Positions 1-12,080 of a stretch of DNA of 64,000 bases are shown one piece after another. Every line of letters begins with the position of its first letter. The first letter of the stretch is position 1. The position numbers and the translations under genes are program-made. Under the pieces are notes generated by a model that saw nothing but the letters and a program-made list of their open reading frames with translations, ran no database searches and was not told the origin of the DNA. The stretch covers positions 15,137,638 through 15,201,637 of the forward strand of contig HG738140.1 in NCBI GenBank assembly GCA_000499405.2, in the 5' to 3' direction. Source of the stretch: Onchocerca volvulus. Taxonomy: Eukaryota > Nematoda > Chromadorea > Rhabditida > Onchocercidae.

Positions 1-1780
1 ATTTCAATACTATTTTCAGTCAATAGATGGCCTTATGTAAAAGCATAAATATATTATCTCCATTTTTTCGAAATACATCTTCAAAAAAATAAACTATTAA
101 TTAATAATACAAGAAATTTTGAACTTTCGGAAAATTTTATTTTAAAATTTGAAAGGTTTATTAATAGTGTATATTGTAAGAAATTTCTAATTGCAATCTA
201 TTGCATAACTGGAACTTCTTTTTTTGGTGATTGCAAGAAAAATATTATATTTTATTTAGGAAACTTGTTTTAATCTTTAACAGTATGCTTTTGGTATAAA
301 TCTAAAAGAAGTACTGAGTAATTCGGAAAAGTTCATCACTAATATTTAACCTAATTTATTCACATTACAACATTCAGCCTAACTTTATTTAGAATGTCTT
401 CAAATGGTTTCGTAACACATCAATGTCATTCACTAACGTCATTTAAAAAATATGACTGTTGATTAAAATTCATTTGAAAGACAATTTTTTTGTTTGAAGT
501 TTAGTTGTTGACACAGTTAAAAATTTCTAACTGTGAAAATGCACTTATTTCGTAACTCATGCATTTATTTTGTTAGTCAATAAGAATTTTGGGTGAAAAT
601 ATCATTATAAGATATCATTAATTAAGTACAGCTTATTATCAGATATCTAATTACCTACATAATTATCTTAGAATTGACATTCGCAAAATTAAATTGAACT
701 TCTCGTTTAAGAAACGATTTATAAATTAATGGAAAGAAGGAAATAATGTTAACCTTTTTCTCCTATGTATAATAGTCGTGGTATAAATATTATTAATATT
801 ACTATTAATATTATTGATATTATTATTAATATTATTATGAATATTATTAATATGACTTCATCATCAATACTTCTTAAATTCTAAACATGTCACATGTCCT
901 CTGCATCGTCACACAACAACATAAATTTATTCAATGACTATATAAACATCAGTACAACAGGAAATGATGAACTGCTGACAAAAATTAGCCTTAACTTATA
1001 CATTACATAACATCTATTCTTGATCAGTACTGTCTTATTTTCAAGGAAATATATATTATTCAAAGTTAGAATATATATTGCACTGAAATATATTATTCAA
1101 ATTTTGAAAAAAGAAAAATATCACGAAAACTATGAGATTACAAAAAATAAATCTCAAAAAAAAAAAAAAAGTATATCTCAGAAAACCTATGGTACTTTTC
1201 GGAGAAAAAAATGTTTGTTACTTGCTTATAGAAATAATACTGCAATTAGATATCATATATTCAGAAATGTCGACCCAATAATTTGATTCAAATTTCTATT
1301 CTGTAATAATAAACATAAATTAATTTTTATATATTAGCATCAGCTATCATATCGAAAAAACATCTTTTGTCGCGAAAATCGCGAAAACTAAATAAAAATC
1401 AAAGCCTTTTCCATATGTTTATTTTGAAAAACTATAAATATAAGATAATTATAAAATTATAATTAGTTATAAAATTATATTTGTAAGAATTTTCTAGAAA
1501 ATGTGATTCATTTTAATTTTTAACACTTTCCCATGACGAAAGTGTAATCTGTAATCTAATTTGTAATCAGTTAACGTGTTAAAAGTTAAATCCATTATCT
1601 AACTTATAATCATTTAACATGTCGAATCATGCTTATCGGAATGCTGTAAGAAAAAAATGTATTATATTTTCTAACAGCTTAAAAAAATTGTAATCCATCC
1701 TTTATCATTTAACATATCTGTGTACTAAAGGAATTTTCTCATGAAATAATATTGTAATAGCTCTAAAAAATTGTAATTCT
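1..1780. other. AT-rich intergenic stretch
   Basis: No gene could be supported here. The sequence is very AT-rich with short A/T runs and a microsatellite-like TTATTAATAT stretch at about 781-855. The 88-codon open frame at 1020-1286 is lysine/isoleucine-rich with a homopolymeric A run and has no codon pattern or recognisable motif, so I treat it as chance. Confidence 0.6.
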
Positions 1781-2112
1781 GTTTAATCACTCCCACTTCT
1801 TATCACTATATAAGCTAGCTATATTGCTCACAAATTCAGTCTTCAGTCTTCAGTCTTCAGCCTTCACACTTCTTCAAGCTTCGACAGTTCCTACGACTCG
1901 ACAACGCGTTTTCATTCTTTTTATTTTTATTTTTACTTATTATTATTCTCGCCTTTGTAATTAATAAATTATACTAACACTACGTCGTGTCACACTAGCG
2001 CGCCTTAAATATTACTTTGCGTCATAGCGTCATACGAGTTCGCTTCATACTAGATCGTAAAACACACACACACACACACACACACACGGATTACCGATCC
2101 AACAAAAAATTC
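1500..2112 (+). promoter_or_regulatory. LTR-like promoter block (possible solo LTR)
   Basis: A TATA box (TATATAAG, 1807-1814) lies about 29 nt before an initiator-like TCAGT (1836-1840), which begins four near-identical heptads (TCTTCAG, about 1837-1862). An AATAAA follows at 1963-1968, and a (CA)n microsatellite at about 2060-2087. TATA, initiator, short transcribed region and poly(A) signal within about 170 nt is the order of a U3-R-U5 LTR. No gag/pol frame is adjacent, so a solo LTR is the best guess. The 5' edge is not defined, because I found no confident TG...CA ends or target-site duplication. A promoter of an unseen gene is the alternative. Confidence 0.35.
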
Positions 2113-3534
2113 CACAACATCTTTAATGCTGTAAAATCATCCTGGGCGAAAATTGTGATATATTTAGGATAATTAATCCAAACTACATCAGTAATACAAA
2201 CCCAGTACCATTTTTATGATACTTCGTTTGCATTACTTCATTTCTTCAAATCATTTCAGATTGATCCTCATTCACAATTCTAAAAATACTTTATCAGTTA
2301 TTTATTATTTTGAAAACATTTTTACACTTCATTCTCCAATGCCTACCTATTTTTCATTTGTTTGGATTAGTTAATCAGGAAATTATACTTTTTGATTCTA
2401 AATAAATTTGAATTTGAATTTTTCAAGTTTATAATTTCAATATCTTTCACAATATGAAATTTATAATTCCAATATTTTAAGTAATAATTTTTCAAATCTA
2501 TAATTTCAATAATATAAGCAATACTGGCTAATATCAGATCGTATCAAACTAAAAACAGAATGAGAATATTTCATGAGCAGTATCATCATCTATCTTCTAT
2601 TACCTATTATTTTTCATTTTTCTCTTTTTTTCTTTTCGCTTTCTATGAATAAAAAAAATGAAAGGGCAGAAGTTTGACCGGAGGGGAAAGGGGCAACGAT
2701 GAATAGAATTCTCGATTAGTTAATCAGACAAATCTGAAATGATTTTTGATCATAATTAATCAAGTTATTATTTCATTTTCTTTCAAAATGAAATCTAATC
2801 CACCATCTTGCATTCAATCTAGCTAATCTAATTATTCACTCTATAGAAATGCTCCGATTAAAATTTAAGCAAAATAAAACTAAAAAAACGGTCCCAATCT
2901 TAACGGTTCCAAGCTTCCTATTTCTCGAATCCCTCTATCCTGCTAAAAAATGAAGAAGAAACAGGCTGAAATCCCCGAATCTTGAACTAGCTTACTTGTC
3001 ATTCAGGACGTTGTCTACCGCGCAAAACACTGATACGTAAATAACTCATTAACTACTGATAACCTTAATAACCGTGGATGACTCATCCATCACTGATAAT
3101 CTCAGTTATACTTCCTTCGTATTCATTCTGCAATCTGCAGATTGGTATTTTATGGCTGTGCGTCGAGATTTCTCTCGCTAACAGTCTCTCCAAAAGTTTG
3201 TAAATGATGGTTTTGGTAGAGGATGTTTTCGCGGCCCGGACCGCAGTTTTTCTTTTACCTTATAGTTGCTAAATCACTAGACCTTTCAGTTTGATGGATA
3301 AGAAACAGTATTTCTTTCTCCACACGATGACTATTGCTTTTTTAACCCGTTGATTTGTTACTTCCGCTCCTACTTTTCACGTCTTTCTCCATCGATTCAC
3401 TTCGAAATCAGAGAAATCGGTCTCAAATATATCTCACGTCTGTCCAGGTTTATACACTTAATCCGCCTGCTTGCCGAGCCATCCACACAGCCACCGAGAC
3501 ATCTCATGATATACACCCGCACACATCATCGTAT

Positions 3535-3765
3535 CATATTCTTTCTGTTGAATGCATACATACATATAGATACACGTATACATAACGCAGAGATTATGTG
3601 GCACATGCATAGATGCATGCATATATACACGCAGATATCACGCGAAGCATACATAGGTACACGCAGAGATTGCGGAGACGCATGCGTAAATGCACGCGAA
3701 AACCACGTGACGCATACATAAACACAAGCACACATACACCTAGGGATCACGTGATGAGGACTGGT
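3535..3765. repeat. Degenerate alternating purine/pyrimidine repeat
   Basis: A block much less AT-rich than its surroundings is made of imperfect units built from CATACATA, ACACGCAGAGAT and GCATGCATATATACAC. Purine-pyrimidine alternation is strong (GCATGCATATATACACGC around 3614-3631), which favours Z-DNA and cruciform forms. Open frames on both strands (3350-3721 + and 3526-3792 -) are a by-product of the low stop content of this repeat and encode His/Tyr/Cys-rich low-complexity chains. Confidence 0.6.
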
Positions 3766-3859
3766 TGAATCGTTATAGCGGCGGCAAAACACAGGAACAT
3801 TTGGATGACCTTCGACTCGATGAAGCAGCCATTATTTATTGAATCGATTGTCTTATAGA

Positions 3860-3968
3860 GGCCGGCCACGCTTCGCTTTTCCGGCTCCAGCTAATTTATA
3901 TAAACAAAAACATCAATGTTCGTTTGTTCAAAATGTTAAACCTCGGAAAGTTCTTAAACACAAGCCTT
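3860..3968 (+). repeat. Dispersed repeat family, 5'-half copy
   Basis: This shares the module AATGTTCGTTTGTTCAAAAT followed by AAAGTTCTTAAACAC with the fuller copy at 33.3 kb. It also carries the preceding GC-rich hairpin region (GGCCGGCC...CGAAGC-like). The 3' half of the element is absent or degraded here. Confidence 0.55.
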
Positions 3969-4574
3969 ATCTATATTAATTCAAAATCTTAAACATCTAA
4001 AAATTGCTTTGAAATTTTTACACAGCTTTGCATTCAAATATACGCATGTTTTTATACATGCGTTGCAAAGTGGAAAGAAAGAAAAGAGAAATCGCGTGTT
4101 TCTAGTGTCAGGGAAAAAAACTGATACTTTGTAATCACATCACGTCAAACTGATGCATTTGCGAAATCACTGTTATATTCGAAAGTATTACACATGGAAG
4201 GCGAATAGGAAATTATTTGAACGACATAAGGGAGGAGTGTTTTACTGATAGGACGAAACTATGAGAGAAGTGTATTACTGATAGATTTCGAATTATTAAT
4301 GATGGAACGATGATAATATAAATTCAAAAAATTTTTGAAAAGGAAATTGTTCTTTTTTTTTTTTTTTTTTTTTTTCTTATATATTTTTTAATTTTATGAT
4401 ATGCATTTCAATATTTCACCAAAATTCTTTTACATATAGTGTTTATTATTCAATTTGTCCTATATCTTGCCTGTGATACGCAAAATACTTACATAAAAAA
4501 TCGATATGAAATTTCTTCTGCAGAATTAATTTAACACATTAAATATTTTCATGATATTTACCATAAAAATTATT

Positions 4575-4905
4575 ATTTATTATTATTTAGTTATTACTGA
4601 TTATAAGTTATTAATTATTATTACTAGAGAAGAGGGGGAAGAAGGAGAATCAGAGAAAAAAAGTAAGGCGGATTATTATTATTAGAGAGGTGGGAGAAAG
4701 GAGAGTGAGCTGAGTCAATAAACCTCCCCCTCACTTGCTTTTAGTTGTCACGGACGTGAAACGTGAAAAAGCATATTTATATAAGAACACGCGCCTATTC
4801 GAATGCAAGGTTGTGTTAAAATTTGAAAAAAATCGGTGGAGAACTTGCAGAGATCGTTGAGAAGTAACAGGCAGCATTTACACTTTTATTTATATAGAAG
4901 ATTTA
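4575..4905 (+). repeat. Dispersed repeat family, composite copy
   Basis: The order is a TTATTATTA-rich lead, a GA-rich tract, then GTCAATAA...CCCTCACTT, a GGACGTGAAACGTG core, and a 3' half with CGAATGCAAGG, ATCGGTGGAGAACTTG and AGTAACAGGCAGCATTTACA. The same order recurs at 31.0-31.3 kb, and the 3' half recurs at 30.85, 33.4 and 43.9-44.2 kb. Confidence 0.6.
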
Positions 4906-6005
4906 TGAATTTAACAAATGTATCGAAAATTTTCATTAATTTATCGTTTCAACATAAAAATATACATTAGCAACAACAATATAATCAAAAATTTTCTCGG
5001 AAAAATTAGATTTTGAAAAGGTAATTGAATAAATTTTGAAAAAAAAAAAAGAACAGTGGGTGATAGGAAATAATTACCTTCTCAGAATGTTCACAATAAT
5101 TTAACAGCAATAGTTTAATTACATCGGAAATTAAGGAATAAAATTTTGGAAAAGACGAAGAAACATAGAAAACATGCTGGGATAGCTGTTGACATATAAC
5201 ATTCAGCACTTAAAAAGTTTAAATATCAATATTTTTCAAATTTATTGAAATATAAAAACCAAAAATTTTGGAATCAATAATGTTGAGCATATCATCTAAA
5301 AGAAAGTTTCTTTTTTGAAAAACATGAAGAAAAAAGAATGCAAAACAATTATAATAAGAAAATCAAAAAATAAATAGTGGAACTCAGAAAAAGAGCTGAA
5401 ATATTAATACGGGATATTTCAAGACAAGAAACATTTTTTTAAAAAGATACGAAAGGCTTGTTAGGAATGTTTTGTCGTATATCGACTAGTTAAAGAATAT
5501 GAATCAACAAAAATTTCAACATGAACGGTAGGAATATTTTACACTATATAATGTAAAATAAAGCTAACAAGGCTCAGTACCATAAAATATACGATTTTAA
5601 TATGAAACCTATACTATACGTAGAATATTTGACGAAAGGTTACACATATTATGCAAAATGATACGAACAATTTTCATATATAAAATATTTCATATATTTC
5701 ATATATAATTTAGCACTGATGCAAATTTGGTATACATATAATGAAGCTCAAATTTTGATTTGCTTTTGTGACATTCTTGAATTTTGAACAGATCAAAAAA
5801 CAAATAAATAAAAATGCTTATCATATGAGTGTAATCTTAATAATTTATCTAGCAAGAATCTGATGTTCGGAATGCATATTTCAAATAAATAAAAGGATTA
5901 TACTTCTCGATGCATATAGAAAAGAAAAATATTCCTAATCATAATCGTGGAGTACAATCGGTATTTCGATAAACTTTTTTTAAGTTTATTAGAATTGGTC
6001 AAAAT

Positions 6006-8723
6006 TTACCAGATGTCTGCATGTCCTGCAAACAAACAAATTAAAATGGTAATAAAAATAGCGACTACTGCCCAACGAAGAAGCATTTTCGGGCAACAAC
6101 AAATAATTTCAACAAAATCAAATGATGGCAGTTCTGAAGCAAGCTTTTCATTATAGATAGCTGAAGCGTTCAGAAAAACCGACGAAGTATCACATGTCGT
6201 TAAATCAGTTTGCGACTTCGGTAAAGTACGATATTCTTTTTCGAGCTGTTTAGCCTAAATTAAAATCATAATTTTTTACCCGGAATAATTTCTGAAATTC
6301 TTGAAAACATTCAAGAAAAAACATATGAACACTGAATTTAAATGGAAAGATTTGATTCACAAGTCTAACAATATTCGTGAATTTAAAAAAAAAAAAAAAA
6401 AAAATTGTGCAAATTAAATCGTTTTAATCCGCATAAAATACTTTGTGCTTATATTATTTTACTTAAATTTATGGTAAACAAAAGTCAAATCTCACCCGAT
6501 TATAGAGGAAAACGCCAAATATGGATAAAAACATGCCAAAAATATTGGCTGGAGTTACCGGATTATGTAAAGTAAGTAACGATACAGATATTACAGTGAT
6601 ACGTTTTGTAGCATTTGCCACTGCGTAGGAAAGTGCCGATAAGCGATGGATTAAAATGAAAGCACACAGATTTTGGAGGAATGAAAGTATGCCGGAAAGC
6701 ATTAAAAAAATTAAAAAATTTGGCTCGTGCGGTGATGGTTCATTCTTCTAAAAGAAAAAAAAAAGATTTAAAAATTATAAAGGAGATGTGAAGCCCTGAA
6801 AAACAGCTTAGGCATCAATTAATATTCTTAAAATATTTGAATAGGAAGAAAGAAAAAATCGATCTGAACGACAAAATAATATACTACGTATTCCGTAAGG
6901 CACCATGATGAAATGTGATTGAAATTATTATCGATGAAAAACTATGGAACATAAATAAAATCACATGAGAAATAATGCAAAAAGCAAAGATTAGAGAAAA
7001 TAATGGATGAATGAACAGAAAAGAGAAATTACATACAGCTGATTCGACACCACGCCATAGTAATACGCCGTCACGAAAGTACCAAACCGGAAATAATAAG
7101 ATGGCAGCAATACGAGAATTTAAGGACAACAAATAGAGTGGATGAATATCAGTACCTTGCAATACCTAGAATAAAAACATAATCAAGATAATCGACTAAT
7201 TAACACAACACACCTCCTAATCGTGAACAACATTATCCTAATTTAAATGAATTATTAGCCATTTGTAACAAGTCGATGATATTACTCTTTTAACAAATAG
7301 CTTCCTTTAATTTATCTATTAATTAAGATGCTACTGATACTCAGATCAATCGACTTTTACAGACTGAATCTATATTGTTAATGAATTACATCGATTTTAC
7401 TTGATGACAAATATTTTTGCTATTGTTCTGTCTTGTACACACAGAAAAATAAAATAAAGTAAAAAAATGAAATAAAAAATTCGATAATTCCTCAGACTAA
7501 ATTGTAACTATTTATAATTCGCAAAAGGAATAATCGCTAAATCTTGTGGATTTAATACAAAGAAAATCTGAAACCTTCTTGACAAAAACATTTAACACCG
7601 AATAAATACCGGTAGATAATAAAGCACTAAATAAACCGCCTAAATCAAATGATAATTCAGTAATTGTCGCAATAGCTACGCCAATTATGATTGGTATTAA
7701 TGATAGATAAACAGGTTTGGTTTGGCGTTCTTTCAAAACGATTCGGGCACAGAAGACAGCAAATAATGGCATTGTTGCTTTTACTGCAAATAAATGATGC
7801 ATAAAATAAGAATTTGCTTGAAATCATATAAAAGCATAAATTGTAAAATTGAAAAAAGAAAAGGTAGTTAAAGTCATATTAAATTTACTATCAAGTTTGA
7901 TTAAATGCATTTGCTAATAAAAAATAGTATCATATTTATTTTCATATTTGAGAAATAAGTCTTATTAATAAAGTGTAATCTTTACTTAAAAAGAAGTGAA
8001 AGCTATGAAGCTAATTTACTTCAGCATATGATATTTATTTGAGAAATAAAATAGATTACCTGTTTGTACGTATGAAACTGAGATTTTCCAAACGCTCACA
8101 TATGCACTAACAACAGCTATCACTTTACCAAGTGATATTGGAATGATATAATATATAAGATAATAGCTTGATATTGAAGGTTGCTTGATACGCCATAAAC
8201 GAAGCACCGGAACGGAGCAAAGTTCGACGTAACAAAGTGACACCAAAGCAACCGTCATGGGATATGGATAATTCTGTAAATGAGTTATTTGAAGATTGAA
8301 CAATTACAAACAAGTACTAGTACTAATAAAATTATTACAAAAAAGTATGCTATATCAGCATTAATTAAAATGAAAGTAATATGGTAAGATACGTATCCTT
8401 CTATTAATCTTAGTGTACATGTTTGACAACTAAAATTCAATGAAACAATTCTACGGAGTTTAAAAATTTACAAATATTTTTCAAGAATTAGGAGATAAAA
8501 TTGTATAAATTTGAACTTGAAAATTAAAAAAATTATGCCTACTGAATTCTTTAAATTTGATCCAATAATTAAAATCCTAGAATATACTTATAAAGAAAAG
8601 CGTAACAATAACCTGTAATGTAATTTTGTTGACAATACTAGATGCTGAACTAACAAAATACCAAGCAATAAAGGTTACAACAACTTGCAACATAAATTTA
8701 TTTAATGTGGAAAATTGATTCAT
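6006..8723 (-). CDS. SLC35E1: SLC35E1-like transporter (6 exons)
   Basis: This is a multipass carrier of the triose-phosphate-translocator/nucleotide-sugar transporter family, expected in Golgi or related membranes; the substrate of SLC35E1 proteins is uncertain. Exons on the minus strand are 8723-8613, 8273-8060, 7783-7575, 7165-7037, 6747-6496 and 6254-6006, all with GT-AG junctions in matching phase, giving 387 aa (human SLC35E1 is about 410). Family hallmarks are VSYVQTVKATMP across exons 2/3, [27 protein letters not shown] (about residues 264-270) followed by [10 protein letters not shown], and FGVFLYNR. The last exon adds a 30-residue hydrophilic linker and a final hydrophobic segment before TAA. 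A possible poly(A) signal (AATAAA) lies at 5990-5985. An 11-nt direct duplication (GACATTAAGCT twice) lies just upstream of the ATG. Short open frames in the introns are shadows. Confidence 0.95.
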
Positions 8724-11700
8724 TCTGTTTGTCTCACCGACATTAAGCTGACATTAAGCTTCCGAGATCATATTTAAACCAAGACAGGAATATCACCAAA
8801 ATCCTGTTTAATTTGCTATCCAGATTTTTCTATAATAATTATTGATAAATACGAGTTATTGATTAGTACAAAATTAAATAATTAAGAGAAATTTGAACGA
8901 GGACTAAAGGAGCGAATAAGTGAGGGCCAAAGAAAATCATGGAGAAAAACTAAAAGAAAGAGATGACCAATTATTATGAACAGTATGTCAATCCGGAATC
9001 TCAGCTCGAAATAGATTATCATAAAAAGTATTCGGAAAACTTATTAAATGCCGTAGGGCAACTAATCGACAATCACAAATAACTGAATATAAAAATAAAA
9101 CAATTCCATAGTCAGAATATCATGATATTACATTCTTTAATATTTTTGAAACGAACACGATACCAGCATAAAATATTTCCGGGAAGTATAGATATGATAG
9201 AAAATATATATATGCGACAACCGCACAAGGAAGCAAAGATTGGTACAAATAAATTCTTGCAAATTTTATGAATAAGAGAAGAATGGAAAGAGAACAAAAT
9301 ATGGAAATTAACACACATTAAAAACTATATAAACCTGTCTGGATAAACCGAATTATAATCAATATAATGATGAATTCAATACAAAGATAAATAGACATAT
9401 AGAATGATGGTGAAGTCAAAAAATAATTAAGCAGTTGTATGAAGACGATAACTAGACAGTGATTTCGAAAATTTGACTGAACTTTAGGATTAACTTATAC
9501 GAATTCAAATTATCTCATATTTTATAACCTCAAATTTGAAAAGAGCGGGAAAAAATTGAAGTATATGATTTTTTATATTTAAAATACGAATAAAAAAAAA
9601 ATGTGAAATGTCACTGAAAAAATAGGCATAAAAAAATAAGAAATTCGAATCTTACTAAAATTTTCAATTATTTAATTGAATTCTAATGATATTTCCATGA
9701 TACACATATAATCGCAGACAAAACTTTTATTACAAAATAAGTTTTCTACTTATTTAGAACTGAAATCACCAACCAAATAATTGCGAATTGGATTGTCATC
9801 TACAGTTTATAGTTGTTTCACTACTTCCAAAAATATTAAAAAGAAAACAGTATGCCTAGTCAGAATTTATATCTATTTTCAAGAAAAAAATATCCATTAC
9901 TGAGCGCAAGAATAGTTATTAAATTTTTCAAAGTTTTGTGTAGACATAATTGACAATTTCAATCAGTCTATTTTCATGCTGTAGAATTTACTAATTCACT
10001 GCTGGGATCTTTTGTCTCTTTTATTTATGCTAAATGATAAAAATAAAGAAAAGGCAAAACAAATTCCCCACTACCGATTTCAACCACTAAACAAAAAAAA
10101 AAAAAATGCTAAAACTACACAGTCGAGATGTCCTCAACATCAAACTTCTAATGTCAGGATGTCATATATGTTGAAATAAACAGCTAGGATAATCCAAGTA
10201 TGTATGTCACAATTTTCAAATGCTTTAAATGTTAGATGTTGACATGTAACAATGTTAGAAGATTCCAAATTTCAAATTATAACCCGGAATTATCTTCAGT
10301 GTGAACGCTGCATTGTCGGAATGTGTAGAATGTGAAAGTATAATGGCAGAATTTTCTAAATGACAAAGTTACAATGCTGAAAAGTTGCAAAAAAGCAGAT
10401 GTGACAGAATATCCTGAATACTTAAGTTCCAATGCAGGAAAATGTATCCTTTTGTTGTTTAGGCCAATGGAAAAACATTTTATGCAAAATAAATTTGAAC
10501 TTTTAAAAGCGAACTTGACATTTCGCTTGAACAATTCAACAAATTTTTGTAGATACGAGAATTAATAAAATGGCGTGTTTTGATATTATACATTTTTTTT
10601 TTTTTTTGATAACATAAATTTTTAAATTCAAATCTAAAATGAATTATTTCTCCCAATTATCGATTTGCGGAATCCTCAATATATATAAAAGTGATAAGAT
10701 TTAACCCAATCTACTTGCTCGCATTTTCTATAAAAAGGATCTTTGTAGTCATTAATGAGTGAGATTTAACCGTAATCGATCATAATAACGACATATTTCT
10801 AACTAGTGAGGAATATTGGCTGTTATACATTATTAATCACAAGAAATCTTATCAGTTCTCGGAATTCTAAAGATTTACTTAACGACAAGTAATACGACTA
10901 ATCATTACCACTCACCATACCTTCCTGAAAATTACTTGTGACCAACTGGAATCATTTTTATAAAACATAAATATGTCATACTGCCTCCGACAACAACTAG
11001 TACTTGCCAAATTTAAAGCTCGGAAATTAATTTTTATCAATTCTAAAAATTTCAAACACCAATAAATATTATAATGATTGAAAATGCGAAAACTATTTCA
11101 TTAGTGATAATGTGAATATATAACATGAAAACATTCCGACATTTCTCGGGGCACACATATTATAAGACCGATATGGCCTTAAAAAGAAGACCTTAAGGAA
11201 TTTCTTTTAAAAGAATGTGAAATTTCTAAGAAACAATTAGAAAATTTCTGTCTAATATTTCACCACATAGTTTTCAATGAACGATGAGGGAGGAATTGAA
11301 TTTAAGATCAAAAAGATAAGGATTGCGAATTGCTAATATATAAAAAAGAATATCAAAGATAAAGATTTCAATTTTGAATAACTGGCAATGAATGAAGACT
11401 TAAATATTCCAATATAATTATTTGAGCTTCTTTTCGAATTTCAAACACTTGCCTTGCATCGATTCAAGTTTCTAAGTAAATTTTAGCGGAATAAAAACAT
11501 AGAATACAGAATTTAATGGAACTTGAGCTTCTTTTTTACATAAATAGAAATGCGGTATCAAATATCAGAATGCCTAAAAACACAAAGAAAATTATTACCT
11601 CCTTTCAGATTAAAAGAAAAAAATGTTTACGATTAATTTTTTGTATCGAGTGTGCAACATCTACATTATGCATTATTACAATTACTGTATGAAACACCGC

Positions 11701-12080
11701 TTTGAACATGAAAAACTTTTCCGTAATGCTCAAAAAAAAAAAAAAGAGGAGCATGCAGAAATCTTTCTTCGAAAAAATTGAAATTAACTTCAAAATAATA
11801 TTAATTCAAGAAAAGCAATCAAAAAGAGATGGCAGACCCAACATTGCAAAAAATTCCTTTTTGAACTAACACAAACTTAAAAATTTTTTGAATTAGGAAC
11901 TTGAATCTGAACTACAATTGTAATCAAAACAACATCAGAAATATTCGATTTTGTGATACAGGAATCATTTAAACTTTTGAAAGAATTATTTCAAAAATTA
12001 ATATCTAATAACTGAAAACTCTAAAACACTGCGTTCCTAACACTTCAACTGTAATTGTATTGGTATTTTCAAGTGACCTG
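8724..12080. other. Intergenic, no gene seen
   Basis: This separates two minus-strand genes. Apart from AT-rich sequence I see only a loosely repetitive patch at about 10130-10560 with recurring AATGT(T/G)(A/T)GAA-like motifs. The short open frames at 9112-9318, 10277-10565 and 11605-11793 have no splice-linked neighbours or recognisable motifs. Confidence 0.55.

Noticed and set aside
1020..1286. 88-codon open frame as a gene
   Set aside because: Lys/Ile-rich, contains a homopolymer-encoded Lys run, no motif or splice context.
3350..3792. Overlapping open frames of 76-123 codons on both strands as genes
   Set aside because: They follow the low-stop repeat composition, read as His/Tyr/Cys/Ile-rich low complexity on both strands, and have no splice or homology support.
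5947..6156. 69-codon plus-strand open frame
   Set aside because: It is the antisense shadow of the last exon of the SLC35E1-like gene.
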